A stretch of 64,000 bases of DNA from Reticulitermes speratus (GCA_021186555.1 JAJKFL010000427.1:19740505-19804504), one strand, 5' to 3'; positions 43,607 to 55,985 are shown, counted from the first letter of the stretch. The notes: generated by a model not told the origin, from the sequence alone. Program-made: numbers and translations.

Positions 43607-43884
43607 TCTTTTTTGAAGGGCCCCGCAGCACATGCTAAGGGCGCACCGCAGCCTTGAGGCTTATTGTGCAACCATGTGATGAAGACGATTAGTTTTTTCC
43701 TTTTTCCCGTGTAATGGAGCACCGGTGGAATGAAACTGACAGGGGAAAACCGAAGTACTCGGAAGGAAAAACCTGCCCCAGTGGCACTTTGTCCACAACA
43801 AATCCCACATGGACTGACCCGGGATCAAACCCGGGCCTCAGCGGTGAGAGGCCGGTGACTAACCGCCTGAGCCATGGCACGGCC
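43607..43884 (-). mobile_element. SINE-B copy 7, full length
   Basis: Complement of the whole family: A/T-rich tail at 43,607, ggcccc end block, body, B box (gggtttgatcccggg) and A box (tggctcaggcggttagtca) near 43,884. Flanks share only an imperfect gtgtttctttt/gtggttctttt, so the duplication is uncertain. Confidence 0.9.
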
Positions 43885-44711
43885 CGCTAAGTGGTTCTTT
43901 TGTTCGGGAAAATATCTTCGGACAGGCTTGCTTGCGGTCCAGCTGTTTCTTAACAACAGAAGAGAAGAGAGCATTCCAGATTCGAAGCACTGTAGTGTTT
44001 GGCTACATATATGATCATTACAGAAACAGACGCTCGGTGGTGCAGTTCGCCCTTACCAGCATTCATCTTCGACAATTGTAAGCTCTCCAGTAATCGTCGT
44101 TGTTTCTTAGAGTTATACGAAACCGTTGCTGTAGTTGTGTTAATCCAGAAATAAACGCAAGCTGTGTGATCGCTATAACATTACAACAGTGGCTATCCAA
44201 ATGCTTTCATATCCCCCTGTATGTTCCTTGGGAGGGATTCGTGTTAGCTGATGAGCATACAGCAGTACTGTAACTGTGAGTCGGGCAGTAATACAGACGG
44301 ACTGTTACCGTACCTTGCCTTATTATATAATATTATTAATTTTTAATATTTAGTTTAAATTCGTAAGGAATGCTTAAAGACAGATTCTGCTTATCCTATA
44401 TCACGTTTTTAGGATCTAACCCCAAAGTTTTAAATCGTCGCCATGCTTCTGCCTGACTTACAAACAATACTTCATGTATGATGTGAAGTTATAATTATGA
44501 AGTCCCATGACTCATTAGGTAACACTAGAAATCGATAAAGGAATTATTTATACTGACAAAATATTGTTTCAGTAAAATCTACACAAAATTATCTCAAAAG
44601 TTACATAATTTTCAGTGGTCTACTACTATACGATACTATACTACACTACTATACATCTACTCAGGATAATATTTAGTTAGTGTAATTTTATTTCCAAATA
44701 TAAAAATTAGT
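43885..44711. other. No recognised feature
   Basis: AT-rich; a simple 'actactata' cluster near 44,620-44,655 is low complexity. Confidence 0.35.
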
Positions 44712-44725
44712 ACGCCTGCCATGTA

Positions 44726-44970
44726 AACAGGTAAAGCAATCCCATTACTTGCCTGGACAGGCCCTTAGGTTTCCAGGAGGGGTTGAGACTCCCATATCTC
44801 TAAACAATCGGGAAATGAAGGTGGTAAGGTTGTCAGCCCTACGCACCGGCCGCCGTTACCCCCCAGGAAATATTTCTGGTACTCAATTGCAATGACAACA
44901 TCGGGAATCGAGCCCGCCACCTTCCGGCTTGTAGCGCAGTGCCTCAACCAACTGCGCCACCGCGTGCCCC
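44726..44970 (-). mobile_element. SINE-D copy 2, full length
   Basis: Read on the minus strand: tRNA-like head with A box (ggtggcgcagttggttgagg) and B box (gggctcgattcccg), then a body with ggtaacggcggccggtgcgt, ending gattgctttac. The target duplication acgcc(t/c)gccatgta (14 bp, one mismatch) lies at 44,712-44,725 and 44,971-44,984. Confidence 0.9.
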
Positions 44971-44984
44971 ACGCCCGCCATGTA

Positions 44985-45689
44985 GTTGTGCCTAATCCTA
45001 AAGAATTAAGATTTAGGAGGTTGGGGTTGCCTCCAATCGCATGTCACAACTAAGTTCATCAAGCTGTAAGCACATACTGTAAAGTTACTGGAGGGCACAT
45101 TAGACTAACAGCATATGGCAAATTGCAGTGGTTCTGCGATTTGATATCCTCAGTGCCATGACATGAAGGCTAAAGTTTTCTAGGACTTTGCACCATGAAG
45201 TATGAATGACAGGTAACAAGTACTCATTGGAACATGCTGCCTCCATCTTCATGGATCTTTGCCATGCTGTCTGCTAATAATAACTGTACGTGTTTAGGAG
45301 AAAATGAAGACTCTACCTATAACGTCATTCCAGCCTGAATATGTGACGCCGTCCAGTCTAGCAGATATGTATGAGCGTTAAAACAAAGCTGTCTCCTCTA
45401 TGTTTAGGGTTCTTCGAAATGTAATAGGCGACGCGCAGTCTGAAACATAATTATGCACCCTGAAAGTGAATGCAGCAGGTTCCTCCGAAACGCTAAAACC
45501 TAATTAACGGTTCTTCGAAATATGGATATATCTACCAGACGTTACGGTTCCACAGTCTAGATGAACCCCGAAAACATAGACGGTACATCCCTATTAAACT
45601 ACGGTGTTTATCATATTGTGATTAATTTTATTTATGAAGTCATGTGGTCTGATAATCGCGTACTAAAATCCAAGGCACTGACTGGCCAT
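44985..45689. other. No recognised feature
   Basis: Two segments share 'ttcttcgaaat' (about 45,411 and 45,510), hinting at an old duplication. No gene. Confidence 0.35.
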
Positions 45690-45775
45690 TACTACAATCC
45701 GTGACTAATCTGGCTCACCATTACTATCATCCGTGACTCCTCTAGCTGGCCATTAGTATCATCCGTGTCTCCCTT
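45690..45775. repeat. Short tandem repeat, about three units of 28-34 bp
   Basis: Units of the form ccattactatcatccgtgac, separated by tctggct, tctagctgg and so on, occur at about 45,687, 45,716 and 45,750. Confidence 0.7.
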
Positions 45776-46239
45776 CCTCCTCTCTATACAAGAAGCCATT
45801 CCAATTTTTGCTTAGTCCAACCTTGAAGTTTGAGGCTGTATATACTCAAAATATTTGGTGCTTATCTACAAGACTACACGGCGTCACAATATGGTCATAT
45901 GTGGCTTTTGAAACGTTAACAACTTTATTGTAAAGTACGACTTGTCAATTTTCTATAAATTCAAAACATAGAGTAGGAATATTAAGACAGCTGAAAGCAG
46001 CCAAAACTTATTTGGTGTTTCATTCACTTACAGGTATTCGTTTGTACCATCAATACTTACATAGATACAAAATGTTGAACCTGATCCACTTTAAATCTCT
46101 TAGTGTACAGTCATTAGAAATGCGACGTCAACCCAAGCAAACTTACCTGAAACACAAAAAAGAAAACACATTCGCATATTGCCCAATAAATGCGACTCAA
46201 TAATAATACAAAAATTAGATTGTTGCTTAAAATCTTCTG
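45776..46239. other. No recognised feature
   Basis: AT-rich; nothing recognised. Confidence 0.35.
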
Positions 46240-46400
46240 GGTTGTTACCCGGCGTCATTTTTTGGTGTATAACCAACGTTTCGGGATCACTTGTTTGTCC
46301 CATCTTCAGGGTCCTAAGACCCTGAAGATGGGACAAACAGTACTGTCCCAGACTTCCGTAGACCACAAAACTCCTGATACGCAGTGGACCTACTTATAAC
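46240..46400. repeat. Family B-like hammerhead foldback with perfect centre
   Basis: A 21-bp inverted repeat (gtttgtcccatcttcagggt with its complement) spans about 46,292-46,337 with a 4-nt centre. On the minus strand the core is complete: GACC, CTGAAGA, T, GGGA/TCCC, GAAAC, GTT, GGTT. The plus-strand half loses GAAAC. Terminal motifs gttacccggcgtc and atacgcagtgg resemble the family-B ends. Confidence 0.62.
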
Positions 46401-46488
46401 AACAGAGAAAATCCACATTTTACATCTTTAACTTTTAATATGTGCCAATTGTTTGTTATGTTATAAATATGTGTAAAATCAAAGTTTA

Positions 46489-46535
46489 AATCCCTGATGA
46501 TGGTTCCATTGGAGAACCGAAACATGTTGGATTAA
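46489..46535 (+). ncRNA. Hammerhead ribozyme-like motif (type I), best example
   Basis: Stem I AATCC/GGATT (46,489-46,493 with 46,529-46,533), CTGATGA (46,494-46,500), T, stem II GGTTC/GAACC (46,502-46,506 with 46,514-46,518), GAAAC (46,519-46,523), AT, GTT (46,526-46,528). All helices are perfect and all core bases present. Confidence 0.75.
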
Positions 46536-46539
46536 TTTT

Positions 46540-47640
46540 ATTGTAGAAGGAAGTTTTATGGTATAATAAAATGTGTGCATTTTTTTGGTTAAAAATGTGT
46601 AATTATACAACACTTACGTTTGCGTAAGGCGCAATACATGTTAATAATTATACAATTTCTTACATGCGTTCTTTCGTATAAGGCCCACTGAATTTTTTAT
46701 GAAACATATATTCCAGTATTTCAGGCACAAACACCTCTTTGCAGAGGAACAACAGAGGGAAACTTATAACTCTCCATTTGAAACTTCTAATTAAATTCGT
46801 ACTAAAGACAGAGGGTAATTTATAAAAGAGTGCTGAAGATTGTGATCCAAGAGGGATGAAATGACTGGAGATTGAAGCAGAGTAAGTTTAAAAATTAGGG
46901 GCTTCATGATATTTATTTTTCACCAAATATTATTAGGGTCACAAAATGAAAGAGACTAAGGTGGTTGGGTATTCAGCACACAAGGATAAAGCGGAAACTG
47001 CATAAAAATTTATGTTTTAAAAATTGAAGGATATTTCATTCCAGGCGCATAGGAGTAGACAGAAAGTATTATCAAACAAAACGAATTCGACTGGTTGGGT
47101 TTAGGGACCGGAAGTGGCAGGCTGTATTCAAGGTCATGAAAAACTTCATGATCTGTTAATGCACCACCAGCTACTAACCATAATCCAAAATGTACGTTAC
47201 TATGCCTTAATATATTCCTCATCGTGAACAGTTGCAGTGTATCCTCTTAGCCGTGTACTTACACGGAACTTCATATGAATGGGCATTTACCTGCGGTGTA
47301 AACAGCACATGCGCGAAATTCGTTTTGTGTCCGAAAGTGTTCTGTTTCCATTATCATGTATATAATTTAATGAAACAAAGGCGACAATGACGGTACGCAT
47401 TTAGAATCTTTTTAGTAGTTTTCAACGTGTGTACTTTACGTAATGGATCATACAGGAAGAGGAGAAATATTTTCTAGCACTTCTGGTGCCTTGGTTCCAG
47501 CGTCAGCCGTGATCATAGTTTTCTATGCTTCAGTACTGTCTATTTAGTCAACGGGTGCAACTTACTAATCTATATGTAACCAGAAGCGAAAATTCAGATC
47601 AAGGGAACTATTAAGTAAGAGGGTTTCGAAGCTTCCGCCG
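46540..47640. other. 1.1 kb, no recognised feature
   Basis: AT-rich; the 70-codon minus frame at 47,222 has no known domain. Confidence 0.4.
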
Positions 47641-47654
47641 CGATGTAGATGAGA

Positions 47655-47800
47655 TCTGCGCTCTTCTGGGATATTACGCAGCGTGGAGTGCTAATTCTGT
47701 GTTTCGGAACAACTTATTTGTCCCATCGTCTTGGACTTCTTGACCCTTGGAAAGCGGACCGATAGGTTATCACGAAACGTCGGTAATTTCTCCCCGCCCG
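47655..47800. repeat. Hammerhead-bearing family B, copy 3
   Basis: gcgctcttctgggatattac at about 47,659, then gcagcgtggagt, a left-side core remnant (gtttcggaacaac), gtcttggacttcttgaccct, and cgaaacgtcggtaa at about 47,777. The core strand reads CTTGGAAAG, so it is decayed. The outer right arm is missing. Confidence 0.62.
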
Positions 47801-48237
47801 TCATCCTGGAAATTTTCTTTTAATGCATACTGGATAAGCTTGCTAAGAGTGGCAGTGTAACTGCTTGTCAGAAACTTCAACTTCTTCCTTTTCCGTCTCT
47901 GGTTAATCGAAATGCTCTGATACACTCAGGTAAATATTCCCTGTTTTAGTAACCTCAGAATATATAAAAGTGTTTGGACTGACACAGAAGGTCGACTCAC
48001 GTCTGCCGCAATGCAAATGGTGAAAACGTAGAAATTTAAAATTTAAATTTTTAAGACCATATCGTTATTTTCATTGTGTTTTATTTAATTACTTATCGTA
48101 GTTAATTAAAATATAACATCCTAACCGAGGAACTACATATTATTTTTCAGTGTTCATTTAACGACGGTATTAATTGTAGAGGTTGTATAGAGTCGGTGAA
48201 AGAGAAATGAAATATACATGGCGCACTGGTGGAATAA
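47801..48237. other. No recognised feature
   Basis: AT-rich spacer ahead of the mariner end. Confidence 0.35.
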
Positions 48238-48239
48238 TA

Positions 48240-49400
48240 AGGTCGTTCAAAGTTAAACGAGAATTCGTTTCTAAAAAATTTATTCACAATAAAATGGAAA
48301 CGTATTACACGCTGCTTTTCAATGTAGTCCCTGTTGACTGCCATACACTTGTGCCAACGTTCTGGAAGCTTCTTAATTACAGTTTCAAAGAAGGTTTTCG
48401 GTTGCTTGTGTATCCAACTTTGCACAGCTGCAATGACCTCATCATTATTCCGGAATCTCTTGCCTCCTAAAACCCTCTTCATTGGTCCAAACAAATGATA
48501 ATCAGATGGAGCTAAGTCTAGACTGTACGGTGGAAGAGGCATGACATCCCACTTCAGTTTCAGTAGAGTTTACATCGTTAAATCCGCAGTTTGAGGATGA
48601 ACGTTGTCCTGGAGGAAGCAAACTAAATCCTGCCTTTTTCTTCGCTTTAAGCGGATTGCCGACTTCACTTTTTCATTCAGGAAAGTTGAATAGTACTGCG
48701 CAGTGATGGTTTTTTGACCAATGAGAAAGTCCAGGTGAATGACACCCTTTGAATCCCAGAACACAGCAGTCATGATCTTCCCCGCTGAAAAAATTGCTTG
48801 CGCTTTTTTGGGAGGTGAAGAATGGGTGTTTGCACTGCTTGCTTGCTCTTTTTGATTCAGGAATGAAGTAGTGGATCCAGATCTCATCACAGGTCACAAT
48901 TGAGTCCAAAAATTCAGTTCCTTCTCTCTCGTATCGTTGCAAAAGTTGAGTAACAGCCACTAAACTTATATCTCTGTGCTCCGGTGACAGGAGCCGTGGG
49001 ACTCACCTTGCGCTCACTCTACTGACTTTCAACTCGTTGTGCAGAATTTCTTCAACACTCCCTACACTAATTCCTACTTCCTGTAACAGTTCAAGAATAG
49101 TTATGCGAAGATTAGCACGAATAAGTTCACCAATTTCCAAAACGTTGTCTGGATTGACAGAAGTTCTTGGTCGCCGAGCGTGAGGTTCATTTTCAACACG
49201 GTCTCGTCCTTCTCGAAATAATTTCGCCCAACTGAACACCCATGGCTGTGATATACATTCATCCCCAAACTGTGCTTGACGCCTGGTAAAGATTTCAGAA
49301 GAAATGACACCTTCCTTCGTGAGAAATTTGATAATTATACGCTGCGCAACACTGCAGGGTACTGCTTGCACTGCCATCTTGAGTGTCTCTGTAACATAAA
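48240..49400 (-). pseudogene. Mariner-type (DD34D) transposase, decayed copy
   Basis: Minus-strand relic of the enzyme that cuts and pastes its own element. The N-terminal DNA-binding part runs from an ATG at 49,377 (MAVQAVPCSVAQRI through RPRTSVNPDN). The catalytic part has TCDEIWIHY, QDNVHP, then YSLDLAPSDYHLF; the last two Asp are 34 residues apart. Breaks: TGA where ARWVP is expected (about 49,003), a frameshift near 48,815 and a TAA after ADLTM (about 48,570). The 3' terminal repeat starts at about 48,240 (ggtcgttcaaagttaaacg) next to TA; the 5' end could not be placed. The unbroken length would be about 370 residues, normal for the family. Confidence 0.88.
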
Positions 49401-51804
49401 GTTAGGCTGCGTGCAGGCGACATTAACACGTGCAATGCCCAACAAAGTTCAGCTTTACCATCTCACAACTTTTCATATTCTTTAGTGCCATCAGTAAATT
49501 ACAGGGTACACAAGCAGGAATAACACCCTACGCCTGCTGATGATGTATCACATCTGATTTCATGGGCCTTTTCCATCTTCTAATGCACTACGCTGAAGAT
49601 ATTTCATCAAATATTCAGTGAGATGTGCGTTGTCATAAATTATTTAACTCTTTGGAACACATGTGTTCAACGCTTTGACTATAGTTTGTGTTAAAAAAGG
49701 ACGTCCGCCGTAACATTATGTTTTAGAAGAAAGCCTTAAGATTGGTGACGACACTATACCCGAACTGTGGTGTTGTACTAATTTGACTACTTTTAGGACA
49801 TTAGGCGAAGGAAAAAATCCAAGAAATTAATAAGTTTAGAAGTAGGAATACCGATCGTATCAGTGATGCTGCAACTTGTACAAGATTAGGGGAATATCTT
49901 TATCTTATTTCTGGTAGGTAAGCAACAGATAGTTCAGAAAATTATCCTCCTACCTCCCTTAAATTTCTCTGTCCGTCCGTATTCCCTCGTGTAATAAACG
50001 GAATAAAGATTAACAATTTTGCAACACATCTTATACTGAATATATTTATTGACATCTGCCTACACTCTCCAGTGTGGTTAAAATCCGACAAGAAAAACAG
50101 GTACCTTACTTGGAAACTTATAAGTTCTCCTGTTCGTAAATCGTTGAATATTTATAGGAGTGAAAATATTTGGACGGAAGTTTTAGACAAAACAAAAACA
50201 AACATTTTGTGTTCGGTACACACACCCTTAAAACTTAGATTTTTTAAGGACGAAAAACATGTTATCTTTTCGCTACGCCATCAGGCTGATTTTGACGAAA
50301 TTTATTTTGAACTTTCGAGATGTCCGGTTCACACAGCGGAGTTGCTGAAAACTCAAGAATTCTGGGGTATGCTGCTGTATATGTCGGTAAACAGTTCACT
50401 ACGCGTCGAGGAATTCTAATGCTTTAGTCTTCACATTTATACTGTCCAGGAAGTTTCCTTGTATCAATTTGTCTTGCCCGCTCACATTTGAGACAGACCG
50501 GAAAACAGAACTGGTATACTTTACATACGAGCATAAATACGCATACGACGGAACTGTTTTTATGTCCGTCCGTCCTTGTGCTCATCCGTCACGCCACTTT
50601 TATGCTCAGTAAAACAGAGCAACAAAACGTGGCATTAACAAAATGAAAGTCCAAAAGCCGTAACAGAGCGAAGGCGCCAGAATTGTTTTGGTTCGGGAAA
50701 TTAAGCGAAAGATCATAAAGTTACCTATTAAACAATTTATAATTCTTGAAAACCCCACCATACATTCTGAAGCCTCTAAATAAAAATATACTTATTTATT
50801 TTTTTTGGCACAAATTCTTATCTGAAATTAGAATAAGGCAATTTTTCTTTCTGCCTGGTTAAGTTATCGACGGTGTCAACATCTTACATTATATAGCGTT
50901 GAATGAAAATCACACAGAAAAATAAATCGGAAAATATAGGAAAGAGCCGTCATGGCGTAACTGATCTAGGGTCTGCTACATGTGTCGCCAGGTTTAACAC
51001 AGAAATTCTACATGTGCTTTTTTTTTTAATGAATGGACACTCCGAAATCTGAGAGGTATAAAAAAGTTTTACTTGTAATGTACATTAATTCTATTCTCCA
51101 AAGGGTTAAGTTAGTAACCTGACATTTATCAGGGGGCACAAACGAATATCACAGAATCTACAGTCTGGAAACTCTATTTCTCCGGGTACAGATTTAAACC
51201 GGGATGTCCCAAGTAATAAGAAGTGCTACCAAACAGAGCACACACTCCTGGGACTTAGGTAAACAGAAAGAGCAGACATTAAATACAGAGTATTCAACGA
51301 ATAAATCCGGGTTTTACAATGTAACATTTACTGACATACCGGTCAGATTCGAAAATTGAAAAGTGCAACACACCATCTTTGACATATGATTCAGTTCGAC
51401 GGACAACTGCACAAGTTTGTTATACATGACGAAATTCTAATTTTAACATGACACTTCGATAAGGTAACATCTGATCTCCATTTAAAGTCCTTTGCGCCAT
51501 TTATTGCAGTTGAGCATCTTGAATTTAACATTCTGAAGCAGTATCAGGGCCACCGGGCGAGAAGTGTTACACTGAGCCTTCATCTCGGTATATGGGCTAC
51601 AACCGAAGAATTGGGGTACGTGAAAGATAAAACTGCGTAAGAAATGAAGTTGAGATGTAGAAGGGCTTAAGTCCCAAATTAAAATATTTTATCCTCATGA
51701 CTATAATAAAAAAAAGACATATTCAGTAAATTCAATGATAATTTCAGCAACGAGTAAATACATTCAATAAGGTACCTGCGGCCAGACCACGTCGTTAACA
51801 CAAC
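49401..51804. other. 2.4 kb, no gene; weak traces of family E
   Basis: Short family-E-like blocks: gtggttaaaatccgacaaga at about 50,075, tgtccgtccgtccttgtg at about 50,564, and ccaggtttaacacagaaatt at about 50,990. A 115-codon frame at 50,072-50,419 starts in such a block and has no recognised domain. Confidence 0.4.
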
Positions 51805-52020
51805 ATGTTAATTGGGATCTGCGCTCTTCTGGGGTGTTACGCAGCGTCGAATGATACTCCTTTATCGACGTCTCGGGACAACGTGTCGGTGCCATCTTCA
51901 AGAGTCAAGAAGTCCAAGAAGAAACGTCAGTAAATAATTACCACACGACGCCGCGTAATGCCCGAGAAGAGCGCAGATCTCATCAACATCGCGGCGGAAG
52001 CCTGTAATCACTGTTAATTT
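51805..52020. repeat. Hammerhead-bearing family B, copy 4 (most complete)
   Basis: Outer arms gatctgcgctcttctgggg (about 51,816) and its inverted partner near 51,960-51,980. The left arm contains a minus-strand core (CTTGAAGA, GGCACC, then GAGAC); the right arm has GAAACGTCAG without its core strand, then caattacc/acacgacgccgcg and gcggcggaagcctg. Arms are diverged and both cores degenerate. Confidence 0.68.
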
Positions 52021-52059
52021 TCTTTCACTGTGCTATACGTTACGCTGGCAGACACCAAA

Positions 52060-52140
52060 TGCCCACCTCGGTGGCCCGGATCCAATCAGACGGGTAGTTC
52101 ATGTGGAAATTTCCGTGGAAATGTTGGCACTGGAGCGCGT
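52060..52140 (+). mobile_element. SINE-B remnant, highly diverged
   Basis: ggcccggatccaatcagacg, gttcatgtggaaatttccgt and ttggcactggagc follow the order of the SINE-B B-box region and early body. Low identity. Confidence 0.45.
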
Positions 52141-52929
52141 TATTTTGCGAGTAACTGGACCTTTCCCAGCCAGTTATTATTCCAGCAATCATTCATCATC
52201 AGACGTAGGTACAACAGGCCACAGTTCCAAGCGATTCTGTCCCACGCCAATTTAAAATAAAAAAGATACGCTTTAAAAAGGTTTTGATTAAATTTTGACC
52301 ACAAAAAAAAAGTTTTCCAAAATGAAATTGCTTTTATCGAATTATAAAATAATTGTTTTGAAAAGGCTTGCGGTGTTGTTAATTTCCTTGGCACTGATAT
52401 GTACACTCAACCCAAATACAAGTGTAAACCGAAAGGGAGAAAAATCAGGAGTATAAAGTGCATGGCTTACACAAAAAGTGATAAATTATGGACGTGTTAA
52501 TGGGACAGCTATTACTTAACCGAATACAAGATATCTTGGCATCGAAAATTGCCAAGTACATAATAAAAAATGCAGCCGTGCACTGACTTTCACAAGGCTA
52601 AATATTTGCACCGTAGATCACCATGAGTCTTGTTCTTGTTTATTCTTTGGCTTGTTGCAGGTGAACCGTTGTCGTCACGTCCCGGCCGCCTTACCCTCGG
52701 AGAAAGAGTATCAAAATATGTCATTCCGGAGCAATTCCTTCCGACAGGATGTAACCAAACATACTACATAAAAGAGATGCAAGCATCGAAAATCATATAT
52801 TGGAACAACCAGTTTTAATAACATAGCTTCATACACAGTAAATGAAATACTGGAACCTAAAAAGGTAGGCAGTGTTCGTGTAACGTAACACTGTGCCGCC
52901 TTCCCCTAGTGTTTATACCTGCTAGGCTA
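52141..52929. other. No recognised feature
   Basis: AT-rich. The tail of the SINE-B remnant may extend somewhat further but cannot be followed. Confidence 0.35.
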
Positions 52930-53165
52930 TCCTAACAGCCTGATACCAAGCCACTGTACGAGAGCGCGTTTATGGCGATTTAACATCGCCGGCAACAACG
53001 AAACGTACTTCGGTCTTCATGTAAAGTGCCGATATTTTTGCCCAATTTTAACCAGATATTGATGAAAGTGCCCAGTATCAACTGTCACGGTTATCCGCCC
53101 AGTGGGAGCCAAGCTGCTACATGCGGACAGACGGATATGACGAAGCTAATAGGCGCTTTTCGCAA
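52930..53165 (-). repeat. Dispersed repeat family E, subfamily copy 4
   Basis: Minus-strand counterpart of 37,020-37,345: cttcgtcatatccgtctgtc, gcttggctcccactgggcgg, ggttaaaattgggca, tttacatgaagaccgaagta, gttaaatcgccataaacgc, ggtatcaggctgttagg. Identity about 75-80% by eye. Confidence 0.65.
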
Positions 53166-55084
53166 CTATGCGAAAGTTCCTAAAAAAGGGAGCATAAGTT
53201 TAATAAAACAAGCATTTTGTACATCAGAGAAAATTAACAATATAAAAAATCTAAACATTGCTCCATGTTAAAAAAAATAATTTACCTGCATAAACAGGTT
53301 ATTGATCTTTCTCCTTCCGAAACCTACAGCCGAAGTATTTACCACCTCTATCGAGCTCATCAAGCTTACGCTCAGCAACTTAATGTTTGTTCTATGATGG
53401 ACTTTGCATTCATATATATAGATTTCTTTTAAGAATAACCGAGGGTCTTGTTTATTAGATCAAAAATTTTAAATTGATTTTAAAATTATCATGTTTTACG
53501 TTTTCTTCTATAAACATGTGCCTCAAAATGAGTCTGTTGCAACTTTCCTTATCTTAAACATAACCTTATATTTTATGGTAGATATGTGTAACATCTTGTA
53601 GCTTCGTTTTTAATAGTAGCGAGAAGAACTCCCGTTAACGATCGGGCAGAATAATGGGTGCGGCCCACATCCAAATAGGACGCGATGGCTAACAGAAAGC
53701 TTCGGTGCCGCCATGAGTCTAAATCCAGTTCCGCATTCGTCCATGTCATAACCAATACAAGCACTCAGCTTCCAGAGACTTGGTCCTTACAAGAGTTACT
53801 TACACATTCCTCCCTAGAACACACGCTTTAAAGGCCATCATATATCGTGCTTTAAAGGGCCATACATTTATACACTAGGGCAATGTTTCACGGAGGCGAT
53901 GTTATGGATCAGCTGGACACTCGGGAACGGTCACATATCGAGTTTACGGATACAGACCTGACATGTAGCGACAAATTTGCTAAAGGGAGTGCGAAACGGT
54001 GAAACTATATAAATGAAACGGGGAAGTAAGCAAGCAAAAATAAACGGAAAGCGGAGAAATAAATGACGAAAAAGAAAAAAATAGAAAATGTATCATACAG
54101 GGACGGGAAATATAATTCATTCGTTTTATTAAACGACTCTGTAAATACAGATTACATAACTTTTCGAACAGTAGGTGCGATAACGAAATAATGAATTGTA
54201 AAGATATGGAAGGGAACTGTCTGTTGCATAAATTGCATGAAGGGTATTACGTGTCCTGGCTGACATCCGAATCGGGAACCTCCAGAAAGAAGTTGGAAGT
54301 TTTAACTTTTGAGAAGGGCGGAGGTAAATAATAGGGAGAAGTAAGAAAAGTAAATAAGTTGTCTGTACTACAAAGAAGGATAATTATAGAACACGTGAGA
54401 ACAAAAAAAAAGAAAAGATAGAGAGCTAAAGAAAAGAGGAAGAAAGACAGAAAAAGCGAGAGCAAGAAATAAACGAAAATTTGGGCCACAAGACTTTGAA
54501 CAGAGAGCATCAGAGCCTGACCTTTTGACCCAATCTACCAGCTGCAATTGTCTCAATTCGCGACAGTTTAATCGAACCCGCCCTGTGTTTCGAGGCACAC
54601 AGTTGGGAGGAAGAAGTGTATCAAAGCACGAATCACTGCAGTCAGGTCTTTATAAATCCAGGTGTGCTGCAGGAAACAAGGCCCCAGGGGGGTCGTTACG
54701 GGGTACGAGCCAATTATCTTGTTTGCCTGAAGTAAACAAATGGCTGAGGTCTCAACAGCTCGCAGACTGAGGCAGGTCGTGTTGAGTAACGGCAGACATT
54801 ACTCTCAGCAACGGACGGATTTAAGGAACCGGCCTTGATAGAAGAGACTTAAGAGATTTAGGGGGCACCACAGTGGACCCAGTAGTGGTCTGAGTGCTTG
54901 GAGAGGTCGGAAGGCTGTCTTCCAAGCCTATATACATACACAAACAAGGCTATATGTATACTTTTCTATATAAATTACGAATCACTCAATAGTATTTTAA
55001 AACTACTTCTAACACAAGTTCTATAAACTGAAAATATCGCATTCAGCAATTCTATACGCTACCGCTATTCTTTCAGTTGTATAA
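53166..55084. other. 1.9 kb, no gene; purine-rich block
   Basis: Bases 53,990-54,490 are purine-rich on the plus strand, producing long pyrimidine-coded hydrophobic frames on the minus strand. An 81-codon frame at 54,525-54,770 has no recognised domain. Confidence 0.4.
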
Positions 55085-55392
55085 ACTGACCGTAAAGTGC
55101 CCAGGAGGTTTCATCACCTAGAATGGCTCTGAAGATCCTGCCCTTGTCATCACAATGACTGGCTCTGAAGAGCCTACACGATGTCATCACAGACACTAGC
55201 CCTGAAGCGTGTACACGGCGTCATATTCTAGACTGGTCGTAAAGAGCGTAGGCGGTGTCATTATCAAGACTGGACCTGAAGGGCCTATACGGTGTTTTCA
55301 CACAGAGTAGCCGTGGAAAGCCTACAAGGTACTATAATTAAGAAAGCCTACACGGTTTCATTAATTAAAATGATCGTAAAAATGCTACATGG
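55085..55392. repeat. Diverged minisatellite, about eight units of 37 bp
   Basis: Units of the form ggctctgaagagcctacacg, atgtcatcacagacact. Each has a small hairpin (ggctctgaagagcc in the clearest unit), and several base changes in one arm are matched in the other (ggacctgaagggcc). Units are perhaps 65-80% identical. Confidence 0.8.
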
Positions 55393-55879
55393 CTTACCAC
55401 AGTATGGAACTAACTGTTAAATCTCGAACGCAGTCTAAAATAACGTGCCTAATATGCTATGCTGTAATGTAGACTACTAACATGTTTTTCCACGTTCATG
55501 AAGCACAATACAGTGCGTCTGTGTGTTTCTGCCCCTTAACACCTGATGTTAGCTGTTGCAGTCTTCAATACAATTAAACTCAAGTATCAAATAAACTTGT
55601 AAACTTGCATTCTTAATAATAATGACTGTAACTAAAATGAATGCATTGCCTGTCATTTAGGACATTTCACAACGAGGAACTCTGTGACTTGTAGCAGACC
55701 GATAGAAGAGAAGTAAGCCACGTTACGTCAATAGGTATATTGACTAAATTATAGGCTGGACTACCTCAACATCTGACCCAGATTCCCAGCGGAAGGAGGA
55801 CATCTCTTTTTTCACCACATTGTCCAAGCCAGTCCTTGGGCGCAAAAACCGTACTGTTTAATGGCAACTCCGGGCTGTT
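55393..55879. other. No recognised feature
   Basis: AT-rich; nothing recognised. Confidence 0.35.
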
Positions 55880-55985
55880 TCTCCATGGATAAAGCGATTA
55901 GGGTGGCTAGCTAACCACTTATTTTCATACAGTGCCGAGGGCTAAGAAAGAGTGCAGCTGCACCTGTATTACCGGATACGTTATT
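55880..55985 (+). mobile_element. SINE-C fragment
   Basis: ccatggataaagcgattagg, ggctagctaaccacttattt, gtgccgagggctaagaaaga, gtgcagctgcacctg. Body region only. Confidence 0.55.

Noticed and set aside
50072-50419. A 115-codon frame as a gene
   Set aside because: It starts in a trace of repeat family E and has no recognisable motif.
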